This document shows, in pieces, positions 53,025 through 61,942 of a stretch of 64,000 nucleotides of DNA; the stretch's first letter is position 1, and each line of letters opens with the position of its first letter. Source of the stretch: CBDFJH01 sp965198095 (GTDB taxonomy: Bacteria; Latescibacterota; UBA2968; GCA-2709665); the NCBI GenBank assembly GCA_965198095.1, contig OZ240239.1:2976001-3040000 (forward strand). Direction: 5' to 3'. Below the pieces are notes generated by a model. The model did no database searches. It saw only the letters and a list, made by a program, of their open reading frames with translations, and was not told the DNA's origin. A program made the translations under genes and the position numbers.

Positions 53025-54080
53025 CTAGCCCCACTTCGCCGGGTTCAAACCCAGCTCCCGGGCTGCCTCGCACACGTCCGCCCACGTGGGCGCCTCCACT
53101 TCAATCCCCTCTGCCTCCAATTGTCGCGCCTTCCGAAACTCCGGCTCCCCGGGCAGCAGGATCTCCTTGAAACCGGGAGCGAGACGGCTGCTCCTGATGT
53201 GGCGAATCAACGCCTCGACTTCGTCGTAATAGAAATCCATTTCGGCAAAGTGCTCGATGTGGTAGGCCGTAATCAGCGCCCCGTTGCTCACCATCTCCCG
53301 CTCGCCCGCCGCGCACCCCTGGCCGCTCAATATGCCTCCGAGCAGCTCAACCACGAGGCCCAGTGCAAACCCCTTGTGCGCCACCACGCCTCCGAGTGGA
53401 AGAATGGCACCCGGCGGATCGGCCTTGAAATCCGCGGGATTCGTCGTCGGATTGCCGTCTGAGTCGATGAGCCAACCTTCGGGCACCGTTTCACCCCGAT
53501 TGATGGCCACGCGAATCTTTCCCTCGGCCACGACAGAAGTCGTCATGTCCACGAGGATGGGGTCTGCCTCGCGGCGGGGTACCGAGAACGCGACGGGATT
53601 CGTGCTCAACCGCCCGTCGATGCCTCCAAACGGAGCAATCTGGTAGCCCAGACGCCCTGCATTCGTAAACATCGACCCGATCATCCCCGCTCGAGCGACT
53701 CTGAGGGGATAGGCACCGACGCGGCCAACGTGGCTCGTGTTTCGGAGGCTCACGGCGGCAACGCCGTGCTGTCGGGCCTTCCGGATCGCCAGGTCGGCGG
53801 CAAACGTGGCGCCGACCTGTCCGAGCGCGCCCCCGGCGTCAATCACAGCCGTACACGGCGTCTCACTCGCGACTTGAGGCCTCACGCACGCCTGAAATAC
53901 ACCCTCGCGAATCGACCTGACGTATTGACCGAACCGGATGACGCCGTGTGAATCGTGACCGAAAAGGTTGGACTCTATCAGATGGTCGACGACGGCCCGC
54001 GTGTCTTCTTCGGTGCATCCCGAGGCCTGAAAAAGCTCATAGCCGACCTCACGGAGGAATTGCGCTTTGAACCTTGGCAC
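53025..54080 (-). CDS. Ldh-family (malate/L-lactate dehydrogenase-like) oxidoreductase
   Basis: A 351-aa NAD(P)-dependent 2-hydroxyacid dehydrogenase of the YlbC/Ldh_2 fold. Conserved blocks are SNLFGHDSHGVIRF, NTSHVGRVGAYPLRVA, STNPVAFSVP and AHKGFALGLVVELLGG. I chose GTG at 54080 (AAGGAG five bases upstream, VPRFKAQFL); the frame extends to 54137. Members reduce or oxidise 2-oxoacids such as malate, lactate or sugar-derived hydroxyacids. The neighbouring lactonase and lactate-utilisation genes suggest sugar-acid or lactate catabolism; the exact substrate is open. It is divergent from the lactonase gene across about 350 bases. Confidence 0.87.
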   Translation of the reverse strand: MPRFKAQFLREVGYELFQASGCTEEDTRAVVDHLIESNLFGHDSHGVIRFGQYVRSIREGVFQACVRPQVASETPCTAVIDAGGALGQVGATFAADLAIRKARQHGVAAVSLRNTSHVGRVGAYPLRVARAGMIGSMFTNAGRLGYQIAPFGGIDGRLSTNPVAFSVPRREADPILVDMTTSVVAEGKIRVAINRGETVPEGWLIDSDGNPTTNPADFKADPPGAILPLGGVVAHKGFALGLVVELLGGILSGQGCAAGEREMVSNGALITAYHIEHFAEMDFYYDEVEALIRHIRSSRLAPGFKEILLPGEPEFRKARQLEAEGIEVEAPTWADVCEAARELGLNPAKWG

Positions 54081-54428
54081 GGAAGCTCCTTTCTGTGAGA
54101 GCAGGGATTGGGGGAACCGTGGGCCAAACAGTTCCACTTGACATTCAAAGGTGAATGGCGATTTTTCGTCGAGTCGTCTTTCCTGCGTGGCGGTCCGTCC
54201 GGAGCGTAAGGGGCCGCCCCAATGACCGGGTCCGGTTCAAACCACGCCTGAAGGTCGACGCGTTTCCGCCGCGCCTCGACAAGATCTCGGCCCTGCCAAA
54301 AAAGAAAATGGCTCCGCGTCGAAGGCTTGGTGAACAGTCACGGATGCTTCCCAACCCCCTTCCCTCTCGAACCCGCGTCCGAAAACCGGTCGTTACATCG
54401 TCGACCGTCGTCCAGGAGGAATCGATTC
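54081..54428. other. divergent intergenic region
   Basis: About 350 bases between the dehydrogenase and lactonase starts. It should contain both promoters, but I see no clear -35/-10 pair or operator. An in-frame extension of the lactonase frame to 54327 looks non-coding. Confidence 0.45.
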
Positions 54429-55295
54429 GTGGAATGGAAATTCGAGCCGGTCGCTGGCCCCTTCAAGTTCACCGAAGGTCCGGTTTGGGACGGGAACGCG
54501 CTGTTCTTCACGCATATCGCGGGCAGCCGGATCATGCGTTACGATCCCGGCACCAAGGTCTGCCAAGCATATCGAACCGGAACCAACGGCGGCAACGGAC
54601 TTGCGTTGGACGCCCAGGGACATCTGTATGCCTGTGAGGGGGAGGACGACGGCCGCAGGGTCGTGCGTTATGACTCGAACGAATGCGCCGTGACCCTGGC
54701 AGATCGGTTCCAAGGCTGTCGATTGAACAGCCCGAACGACCTCGTGATAGACAGATTGGGCCGAATCTGGTTTACGGACCCACGTTACGGGGACGATCGG
54801 ACCGACATGGAGCTCGATCACGAGTCGGTCTATCGATTGGATCCTCTGGAAGACGGCTCGTATGAGATTCTACGGCAGACCTACGACACGACTCGCCCCA
54901 ATGGTCTGATCGTGACGCCCAACCTGAAAACCCTCTACGTCGCCCAAAGTGAATATGGAGAGGGCAAACTGAGAGAATTGAGGGCGTATCCGATTCTGGA
55001 AGGCGGCACGCTCGGAGACTGCGAGGTCCTTCACAACTTCGTCCCCCACCGGGGCATCGATGGCATGACGCTCGATAGCGAGCTGAACATCGTTGCAACG
55101 GCTGGCTGGGAACAAAGCGGCCCGGGTCCGATGATCTACGTCTTCTCCCCCTCAGGGCGCGTGATCGAGACACATCCCGTCCCTGCCAGTCCAACCAACT
55201 GCTGTTTCGGGGACGACGACCTTCAAACCCTCTATGTGACCGCTCACGACGGACATCTCTATCGCGCCCGAACCCACCGGAAGGGCCTGGACTGA
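54429..55295 (+). CDS. SMP-30/gluconolactonase-family lactonase
   Basis: A 288-aa six-bladed propeller of the SMP-30/LRE family. FTEGPVWDGNALFFTH holds the metal-binding glutamate, SPNDLVIDRLGRIWFTDPRYG the conserved asparagine/aspartate, PNGLIVTPNLKTLYVAQS and GIDGMTLDSELN further family signatures. GTG at 54429 follows CAGGAGGAAT. These enzymes hydrolyse sugar lactones with a bound divalent metal, supplying the acid for downstream dehydrogenases, which fits the adjacent Ldh-family gene. No signal peptide, so cytosolic. Confidence 0.87.
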   Translation: MEWKFEPVAGPFKFTEGPVWDGNALFFTHIAGSRIMRYDPGTKVCQAYRTGTNGGNGLALDAQGHLYACEGEDDGRRVVRYDSNECAVTLADRFQGCRLNSPNDLVIDRLGRIWFTDPRYGDDRTDMELDHESVYRLDPLEDGSYEILRQTYDTTRPNGLIVTPNLKTLYVAQSEYGEGKLRELRAYPILEGGTLGDCEVLHNFVPHRGIDGMTLDSELNIVATAGWEQSGPGPMIYVFSPSGRVIETHPVPASPTNCCFGDDDLQTLYVTAHDGHLYRARTHRKGLD

Positions 55296-55312
55296 TCCCC
55301 GGTCGAACGGTG

Positions 55313-57454
55313 TCAATCGGAAGATTCCGTCTTCCCGAGAAGCTCCAAGGGATGTCGGACCTCGAGCCCTGTCCCCTCACTCAGCTGGATGGTGCACACG
55401 CTGCTTTCGGTGACGATTGCCTCCAGATTCGTGTCGCGAAACGCCGCAAAAAGGGGTTCCCCGACGGCCTGGGACAACTCGTATCCCAGTAGCCCCTTCT
55501 TCAAACCGAACGTGCCCCCCATGCCGCAACAGGTTCCCGTCTCGATCAACGCCAGCTGAGCTCCCCTCTTCCGCAGATAGGCCATCGCCTGCTTTCCGGC
55601 ACCCAGCGGCCGCTGATGACAAGGGATATGGAATCCGAACCGCCGGCCGGACAACGAAGGATCGGGCTCTGGCGCACCGCCTTCTTCCTCCTCGATGCGT
55701 CCGAGGAACTCGAAAAGTTCATACGTCCGGCCTGCCACGGCGAGCGAGTCCGCCCGGCCCTCCAGGAGCTTCGGGTAGCACTTCCTGAGCGTGTAGGCAG
55801 CTGTCGGCTCGGCCGCCACGATGTCGTATCCCTGAGCGACATAAGGCGCCAAAAGTCCTACATTCTTGTCCGCAGCCGATTTCGCCCGCTTCAGATCGCC
55901 ATATCCGATGTAGGGATAGCCGCACGCCTTCTGGTCCGGCAGGACGACCTCGCAATGCCTGGCCTCCAGCAGCTCGACGGCTGCCATCCCAAGGTCGGGT
56001 GCGTTGTAAGCGAAGTAGATGTCGGCGAAGAAGGCGACGCGGCGAGCCGGACGCCTCGGGGTTGGCGCGCGCCGGTTTTTGAACCGTTTCCATAGCGTCC
56101 GGCGACGGAACGGGGGAAGCCGTCTGCGCCGGTCAAGACCGACCGTCACCTCCAGGGCCCATCGGAAGGCGGGGCGATTCAGAATCCAGTTAGAGAAAGG
56201 CGCGGTAGCGCTCCCGAACTTTGCTAACGACTCGGCCGCCATCAGCGCCCGATTGACCGCCGGGTGTGGATGGAACTCGCTGTCCCGGTCTTTCACGGCC
56301 GCGATCATCATCGGGATATCGATCTCGGCCGGACAGATCTCCTGGCACAGGCCGCAAGAGATGCAAAGCGGGGCAAAGTCGCCGGCCTTTTCCAGCCCGT
56401 GCACCTCCGCCGTCCAGGGAATGCCGATCGGCCCGGGATAGATATGGCCGAAGGTGTGGCCCCCAACCACGCCATACGTCGGACAGATGTTCATGCAGGC
56501 GCCGCACCGGATGCAGTTGAGCGCATCCCGAAACAGCGGGTCTTGCTGCATCCGGGTTCGTCCATTGTCCAAAATGATGATGTGAGATTCCCTTCCGGCT
56601 TCGGCCTCTCCCCTCCCCAGGGGCGATCGCCCCCCCATCACCGTCACGTAGGTCGTCAGGTGTTGGCCCACGGCGCTGATCGGATGGGCCAACATCATCT
56701 GCAGTGCATCTTCTACCGTTTCCACGATCTTCTCACGACCCATAATGCAGATGTGAACGTCAGGGATACTGCTTACGAGACGAGCGTTGCCCTCGTTCGT
56801 CTCGATCACGATCGTGCCGGTCTCCGCGATTCCGACGTTCGCCCCCGTCATGCCGATGTCGGCGTTCAGAAAAATCGGCCTCAGGTAACGGCGAACTGTT
56901 TTCATAATCAGGTTCACGTCGGTGGGCACGTCCTGCCCGGTGGTCTCTTCGAAGATTTCCGCCACCTCTTCGATCGTCTTGTGGATCGCAGGAAAAACCA
57001 GATGAAACGGCTTTTCATCCGCCTTCTGGATGATCAACTCCCCCAGGTCGGTCTCGATTACGTCCATCCCGGCCGCTTCCATGGGCGCGTTGACTTCGAT
57101 CTCCTCGCTCGTCAGAGATTTCGACTTGGCCACGACCTTGGCGCCACGGCGCCGCGCGATGCGGAGGATATAGTCGATCGCCGCGGGCCCGTCGTGGGCC
57201 AAAAAGACGTGCGCGCCCCGCTGCCCGGCCTGTTTCGAGAACTGGTCCACGAGCGCTTCCGCCCTTTCCTGGCAGCGCAGCTTTATGGCCCGCACTTCCT
57301 TCCGGAAGGCCTCTTTCTTCGGGAGCGCGGCCACAGCCGTGTTTCGGCTGTTCCGGCCCCGCTTCATGACCTCGTAGAGGGCCGAACGCTTACGCTTTTC
57401 CTTCAAGGCCCGATCGATTTTTTCGTTCAGGCGGACGTAACGTCCCTCGGGCAT
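55313..57454 (-). CDS. LutB-LutA fusion: LUD-domain iron-sulphur protein with CCG domains
   Basis: A 713-aa protein. Residues about 60-300 are a LUD domain (KSLTSEEIEVNAPMEAAG, GIAETGTIVIETNEGNAR). Two 4Fe-4S motifs follow (CIRCGACMNICP and CISCGLCQEICP, about 314-375), giving a LutB-like half. The C-terminal half (about 470-700) has LutA-type CCG elements (KACGYPYIGYGD, HIPCHQRPLG, GTCCGMGGTFGLKKG). LutA and LutB are usually separate subunits of L-lactate oxidation to pyruvate; here they are fused. The ATG at 57454 with AAAGGG upstream is preferred to a GTG at 57463. It lies 36 bases after lutC, so one operon. Confidence 0.87.
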   Translation of the reverse strand: MPEGRYVRLNEKIDRALKEKRKRSALYEVMKRGRNSRNTAVAALPKKEAFRKEVRAIKLRCQERAEALVDQFSKQAGQRGAHVFLAHDGPAAIDYILRIARRRGAKVVAKSKSLTSEEIEVNAPMEAAGMDVIETDLGELIIQKADEKPFHLVFPAIHKTIEEVAEIFEETTGQDVPTDVNLIMKTVRRYLRPIFLNADIGMTGANVGIAETGTIVIETNEGNARLVSSIPDVHICIMGREKIVETVEDALQMMLAHPISAVGQHLTTYVTVMGGRSPLGRGEAEAGRESHIIILDNGRTRMQQDPLFRDALNCIRCGACMNICPTYGVVGGHTFGHIYPGPIGIPWTAEVHGLEKAGDFAPLCISCGLCQEICPAEIDIPMMIAAVKDRDSEFHPHPAVNRALMAAESLAKFGSATAPFSNWILNRPAFRWALEVTVGLDRRRRLPPFRRRTLWKRFKNRRAPTPRRPARRVAFFADIYFAYNAPDLGMAAVELLEARHCEVVLPDQKACGYPYIGYGDLKRAKSAADKNVGLLAPYVAQGYDIVAAEPTAAYTLRKCYPKLLEGRADSLAVAGRTYELFEFLGRIEEEEGGAPEPDPSLSGRRFGFHIPCHQRPLGAGKQAMAYLRKRGAQLALIETGTCCGMGGTFGLKKGLLGYELSQAVGEPLFAAFRDTNLEAIVTESSVCTIQLSEGTGLEVRHPLELLGKTESSD

Positions 57455-57490
57455 CGTTTCCACCCTTTGTTTATTCTCGCGGCCGGAGAT

Positions 57491-58066
57491 TCACGCATCC
57501 ATATCCTGAACGATGACGGCGTGAGCGATCTCCGGGCCGTGCACCCCCAAGGTGAGACGCATCTCGATATCCGCGGACCGGCTGGGACCTGAAATGAAGG
57601 TCACTGAAGCGTGTCGTGACTGCTGGGCAAGGAAGGCTCGAATCCGGGGCGCTGCCTCCATCAACGTGTCCATCACCTCACACGCCGAGACCAGCCCGAC
57701 GTGTATCCTCGGCAGCGTGGAGACGAGGCGAAGGGCATCATCCGTCGTGAATTCCACGAGCGTACCCGATTCGGCAATCGCAAAACAGGCCTCCGAGACG
57801 CCCACATCGGCGGTATCGATGATATGGGGCAGGTCTGCCCGGTCAAACGGCGGTTCGAGGACCTCCACGGTCCGCCCGACAAGCCCTTCCCGCAGGGCGC
57901 CGTGGAAGGGTTGGGGCAGCCTGCCGAGGGCAACGCGACGGGCGCTCGCGTCTCCGACGATCCCGATAACCTGCTCCGCCGCCTCCCCGAGGCTGCCGAC
58001 CACTTTCACCTTGCCGGACAGGGTTTCATACTTTTGTTTGAACCGGGTAATGCGCTGAGTGGACAC
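57491..58066 (-). CDS. lutC: LutC-like LUD-domain protein
   Basis: A 191-aa LUD-domain protein. Residues 90-185 show VGVSEACFAIAESGTLVEF, STLPRIHVGLV and TFISGPSRSADIEMRLTLGVHGP, the LutC hallmark. GTG at 58066 follows GGGGAGAA. It is the first gene of the operon with the LutB-LutA fusion, giving all three lactate-utilisation functions in two genes. The symbol is assigned by family and context; the substrate may be another 2-hydroxyacid. Confidence 0.85.
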   Translation of the reverse strand: MSTQRITRFKQKYETLSGKVKVVGSLGEAAEQVIGIVGDASARRVALGRLPQPFHGALREGLVGRTVEVLEPPFDRADLPHIIDTADVGVSEACFAIAESGTLVEFTTDDALRLVSTLPRIHVGLVSACEVMDTLMEAAPRIRAFLAQQSRHASVTFISGPSRSADIEMRLTLGVHGPEIAHAVIVQDMDA

Positions 58067-58519
58067 GTTCTCCCCGCGTTTTCGATCGTCGGCTCCAAAG
58101 TAAGCCGAACGTCAAGATAAATCAAGGGTTGTCATCAGGACCTCAGGCCTCGGACAACGGCGCGAGGCGAGGAGAAACCGGAGCGATGCGTCCCGGAAGA
58201 AGGGCCGGAAACGGACGGACATCCAACCGTCCCGGCCCGACCGGTTCTATCCCGGTTGTTCCGTTTCCGGCTCACGGTCACAGATCGCACGCGACGCCAA
58301 GTGTGTTGCAAAAACGACACATCTGTGTTATTATTTCCACTGAGAGGCGGCTTCGCCCTGCACCTTCTCGAGTCGTCTTATGTGATAACGTTTTGATTTC
58401 AAGTCCCTTATACCTTAATATCCGATCGACCTTTTTTCCCCGGCACAGGGTATGATTTTTGCGGGACCGAGGAGGAGACCAAAGAAAGGAACCCGCTTCT
58501 CCTCGGAAGGGGAAACCCC
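58067..58519. other. divergent promoter region
   Basis: About 450 bases between lutC (minus) and the Omp85 gene (plus). Open frames here are short and unlike protein. The right half becomes AT-rich and contains a candidate promoter (58306-58334); no operator is evident. Confidence 0.5.
58306..58334 (+). promoter_or_regulatory. candidate sigma70-type promoter for the Omp85 operon
   Basis: TTGCAA (58306-58311) and TATTAT (58329-58334) are 17 bases apart, close to TTGACA-17-TATAAT. They lie about 185 bases before the Omp85 start. This is a pattern match only. Confidence 0.45.
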
Positions 58520-59809
58520 ATGTACCGAATATGTCCGCCTTTTCTGATCTTCGTGCTCCTCACGCTCGACACCTCCCCCCTGCCTGCCCAGGAAGGTCTT
58601 GTCGTCGAACGGATCGAGGTTCGAGGCAACCAAAAGACCAAGCCGGAGGTCATCCTTCGCTCCTTGGGCCTGAGAAAGGGAGATCGGTTGACCCGGGAAG
58701 TCATGCGCGCGGGTCGAGAAGCCCTCTATCGTACCCGGCTGTTCAGGACGGTTCACCTCGCCCCCAGGCCCGGCTCCGAGGTGGGCAAGGCCGTCCTCAT
58801 GGTTTACGTCGACGAAAAACGGTTTGGAGACCTTGGGATCAGCCTCATCTACACGGAGTTGGATGGATTCGGAGTCGCCCTGGACGCATACCACGTCAAC
58901 CTGTGGGGAAACGGCAGGCTGATCGGGGCCGAATTCAACTACGGAGAACGACTGAGACACGCAGGCTTTACCTACACCCACCCTTGGCTCTCCGGTGCCG
59001 ACCTTTCGCTGTATCTCCAGGCCGCGATGTCCTCTTCGGATCGAGACCTTTACCGGAGCAAGAAAAAGGAATCTCGGGGAGGCTACGATCTCGACCGCAC
59101 CGGAGGGTCGATCGGGATCGAGCGGCCGGTCTGGGGCGACTATCGCTTGATCTTCAAATACGGCTTCACGGAGGTCGCCGTCGCAAACTACCGGGAACCG
59201 GCGGTACAGACGAACGGAGGCCTCTTTGCCAGTGAAGTGGGCGCGGCCGTGGGACAGCGGTCCGTCGGCTTTCTCGGACTCGATCTCGGACGAACGCCAA
59301 CCGAAATTCCCTGGGGCAGCGCACCCGGCGTAGATTTCAATCTTCAGCTCGATCTATCGACGATTCAGCTCGGTTCACAAAAAAATTTCCTACGGGTAAA
59401 GGCCGAAGTCTACAGACATTTTCGGACGTTCTCAGGCCAGACCCTCTCCTTTGGGGGCAGAGCCGGGACGATTTTCGGGTCCCCGCCCTTCCACGAGCGG
59501 TTTTACCTGGACGGCCCGAATCAGCTTCGCGGGTTCGAACAGAGAGAGATCGGACCGGAAGGCGGTACCCGGTTCCTATCCGCGGAAGGCGTCTATTTTG
59601 TTCCCTTGAAGAAAGTCGGCAAAGTCTACTTCTTCGTTGAGGGTGCCGGCGTCAGTCGCTCAGCGGGCGGTAAACGGCGGAACGACGTCGATGGCACGCT
59701 GGGAATAGGCGTGCTCCTTCTCAACCGTGTGGATATCAGCCTGGGACTGGGAACCGGAACCTTGATCGTGAAATCCCACCGTTTCGGGGGCATCAACGTA
59801 GGTCTCTAG
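58520..59809 (+). CDS. Omp85-family outer-membrane protein (POTRA + barrel)
   Basis: A 429-aa protein with a signal peptide (1-23, ending PLPA), one or two POTRA units (VVERIEVRGNQKTKPEVILR; LYRTRLFRTVHLAPR) and a beta-barrel. Near residue 334 NQLRGF supplies the (V/L)RGF motif of Omp85/BamA/TamA proteins. It is shorter than BamA, which has five POTRA domains, so it is more like a TamA- or lipid-transport-type insertase. ATG at 58520 has GGAAGGGG upstream. It starts an operon with a DUF4390 protein and an NtrY/NtrX pair, suggesting these monitor or control the outer envelope. Confidence 0.85.
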   Translation: MYRICPPFLIFVLLTLDTSPLPAQEGLVVERIEVRGNQKTKPEVILRSLGLRKGDRLTREVMRAGREALYRTRLFRTVHLAPRPGSEVGKAVLMVYVDEKRFGDLGISLIYTELDGFGVALDAYHVNLWGNGRLIGAEFNYGERLRHAGFTYTHPWLSGADLSLYLQAAMSSSDRDLYRSKKKESRGGYDLDRTGGSIGIERPVWGDYRLIFKYGFTEVAVANYREPAVQTNGGLFASEVGAAVGQRSVGFLGLDLGRTPTEIPWGSAPGVDFNLQLDLSTIQLGSQKNFLRVKAEVYRHFRTFSGQTLSFGGRAGTIFGSPPFHERFYLDGPNQLRGFEQREIGPEGGTRFLSAEGVYFVPLKKVGKVYFFVEGAGVSRSAGGKRRNDVDGTLGIGVLLLNRVDISLGLGTGTLIVKSHRFGGINVGL

Positions 59810-59857
59810 AAGGCTTCAGGGAGGGATCGAAGAGGTTCCAAAATCGAAAAAGGGATC

Positions 59858-60466
59858 ATGAAAGAGGCAGTGAGACAGCGATACATCCTCTGGCTGGGCC
59901 TCTTTTTTTTTGTGACGCTGCCAGAGACGGTTTGTTCACAGGACATTGTGATTTCAGAGAAGCTGGTCTATGTCGAGCGAGACACGCTCAAACTGGATCT
60001 GGCACTCGACAGACTTTTTTCTGAACGCACCCTCGATGCGATCGAGTCGGGTATGACGACCTCCGTCCTTCTGGAGTTTCGCGTTGCGTCGGAAGGGGGA
60101 GACCTTGGGTCTCACGCAGCAGAAATTCGCCTGGAACACGACATTTGGGAAGGTCGCTATCGTGTGATTCGGTACGCAAGCCGTCCCGACACGCTCGAAA
60201 CAACGGTTTTCGACAGCGCGAAGGCGTTTTGCGCTACGCTCAGAGGCTTTCCGCTCGGCGTCCTGCCGTCGAGAGACGAACGATTTGGCCTGCACCTGCG
60301 TGTCGAGGTAAGTCCGATCTCTCCCGAACAGCAACAGCGAACCCGAAGATGGCTCGACTTGCTGGAGAAGGGCAGCCTCCTGGAGCTCTTCATCTCGCTG
60401 GACCGGCCTGCGGAACGGACGCAGTGGATCGAAATCTGGAACACCACTCAGGAGACGCCTGAATGA
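59858..60466 (+). CDS. DUF4390-family exported protein
   Basis: A 202-aa protein with a signal peptide (YILWLGLFFFVTLPETVCS) and an all-beta body. ALDRLFSERTLDAIESGMTTS, LLEFRVASE and RLEHDIWEGRYRV fit DUF4390, a family often found just before an NtrY-type kinase. Its stop overlaps the kinase start by ATGA, so the two are coupled and it may be a periplasmic accessory or sensor. The molecular function is unknown. Confidence 0.75.
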   Translation: MKEAVRQRYILWLGLFFFVTLPETVCSQDIVISEKLVYVERDTLKLDLALDRLFSERTLDAIESGMTTSVLLEFRVASEGGDLGSHAAEIRLEHDIWEGRYRVIRYASRPDTLETTVFDSAKAFCATLRGFPLGVLPSRDERFGLHLRVEVSPISPEQQQRTRRWLDLLEKGSLLELFISLDRPAERTQWIEIWNTTQETPE

Positions 60467-61938
60467 AACCGATCTCCCTGCGTCGGAAAATCATCCTCGC
60501 ATTGATCACCCTCACACTGGGGACGACACTGGCGCTCTCGTTCGTCACCCGTCACTTCCTGACCCGAACCTGGGTCAGCATCAATCCGGAAATGGGTCAA
60601 GCCTTGAACGATGCGCTGTCGCTGGCGAAGGACAGCTACGATACCCGCAAGGCATTCCTGGGCAGAGCCGGTGAAACGCTGGCGAACGCTCCCGATTTGA
60701 TCGGGGCGTATCGGGCGCAGGCGCCGGACCGCCTGAGGCCGCTGCTGGCCGAGTTGGGTCTCTCGGATCATTCGTGGCGCTTTTCCTCTCCAGCCGACGG
60801 CGTGCCCGGTTCGATCGAAAGAGGCCTGGAAACCGGTCCGTTCGTGGTCAAGGAGCAGAACGACCACCTCAAGCTGTTCGTGCCCGTACGGACCCAAGGA
60901 CGCATTGTCGCAGCCTTGATCGTCACCGAGCGCATCGACAAGCTCGTGAATGTCGAGCAGGGGGTTCAGACCTACAAGCATCTGGAAATGATCGAAGACG
61001 AGCTGCACCAGGATTTTCTGCTCGTCTTCCTGTTTGCAGCCGCGTTCGTCGTCTTGGTGGCGTCGCTCATCGGCGTTCGGATTGGCCTTGGCATTACCGA
61101 GCCCCTCTATGCCCTCATTCGGGGCACGCGTGAGCTGGCGAAGGACAATCTGGACTACCGGATTCCTGTCCGCCGTAACGATGAGGTCGGTCAGGTCGTC
61201 GCCGCTTTCAACCAGATGGCCCAAGATCTCAAGCAGAATCGTCGGCAGCGGGTCGAGGCGGAGAAGATCGCGGCGTGGCGTGAAATCGCGCGTCGGCTTG
61301 CCCACGAGATCAAGAACCCCCTCACGCCGATTCAGCTCACGGTGCAGCAGATGAAGGAGAAATACCGGGGTGATGATCCCGCTTACCGGAAGCTGGTAGA
61401 AGACTGCACGGAAATCGTGACGGAGGAAGTTGAAGGTCTGAAGGCGCTGGTGCAGGAATTCGCGGATTTTGCTCGCATGCCCTCTTTGTCGCTCGCCCGC
61501 AACGATCTCAACACTGTCGTCATGGACGCCGTTCGTCTCTATCCCGAACTCAACATCAAACTCGACCTGGACCCCGCGCTCCCCGAGATCGACCTGGACG
61601 CAGAGCAAATGCGTCGTGTCATCATCAACCTGATCGAGAACGGTAGTGACGCCGCGGGCAGAGAGGCCATCCTGGACATCCAGACACGACACCTGAACAA
61701 CGCGGCAAAACTCGTCGTGATCGACTCAGGTCCGGGCGTGCCGGAGGCGGACAGAGAGCGAATCTTTGAGCCCTACGTTTCGACGAAGGAAACCGGCATG
61801 GGCCTCGGGCTGACCTTGGCCAGAACCGTCATCGAGCACCACGGAGGGCGCGTTACGGTTGCCGGCAACCCTGGAGCCGGAGCCCGTTTCGAAATCAGTC
61901 TACCCGTGCCCGCAGAACCGGTTCAGGACCCGAGGTGA
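60463..61938 (+). CDS. NtrY-like membrane sensor histidine kinase
   Basis: A 491-aa kinase. One transmembrane segment is near 12-30, a periplasmic sensor region to about 185, a second segment at about 186-210 (FLLVFLFAAAFVVLVASLIG), HAMP (211-265, NDEVGQVVAAFNQMAQDL), HisKA with RRLAHEIKNPLTPIQL (H281) and HATPase (NLIENGSDAA, DSGPGVPEADRERIFEPY, TGMGLGLTLARTVIEHHGG). HEIKNPLTPIQL is characteristic of NtrY. Its partner regulator follows at once. The signal may relate to the outer-membrane proteins of the operon. Confidence 0.88.
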   Translation: MKPISLRRKIILALITLTLGTTLALSFVTRHFLTRTWVSINPEMGQALNDALSLAKDSYDTRKAFLGRAGETLANAPDLIGAYRAQAPDRLRPLLAELGLSDHSWRFSSPADGVPGSIERGLETGPFVVKEQNDHLKLFVPVRTQGRIVAALIVTERIDKLVNVEQGVQTYKHLEMIEDELHQDFLLVFLFAAAFVVLVASLIGVRIGLGITEPLYALIRGTRELAKDNLDYRIPVRRNDEVGQVVAAFNQMAQDLKQNRRQRVEAEKIAAWREIARRLAHEIKNPLTPIQLTVQQMKEKYRGDDPAYRKLVEDCTEIVTEEVEGLKALVQEFADFARMPSLSLARNDLNTVVMDAVRLYPELNIKLDLDPALPEIDLDAEQMRRVIINLIENGSDAAGREAILDIQTRHLNNAAKLVVIDSGPGVPEADRERIFEPYVSTKETGMGLGLTLARTVIEHHGGRVTVAGNPGAGARFEISLPVPAEPVQDPR

Positions 61939-61942
61939 GGAA

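Noticed and set aside
54155..54637. Plus-strand frame overlapping the lactonase start
   Set aside because: Out of frame with the lactonase and lacking coding character; the GTG at 54429 with AGGAGG explains the region.
58129..58455. 108-codon plus-strand frame upstream of the Omp85 gene
   Set aside because: No ribosome site, no recognisable domain, and it overlaps the likely promoter region.
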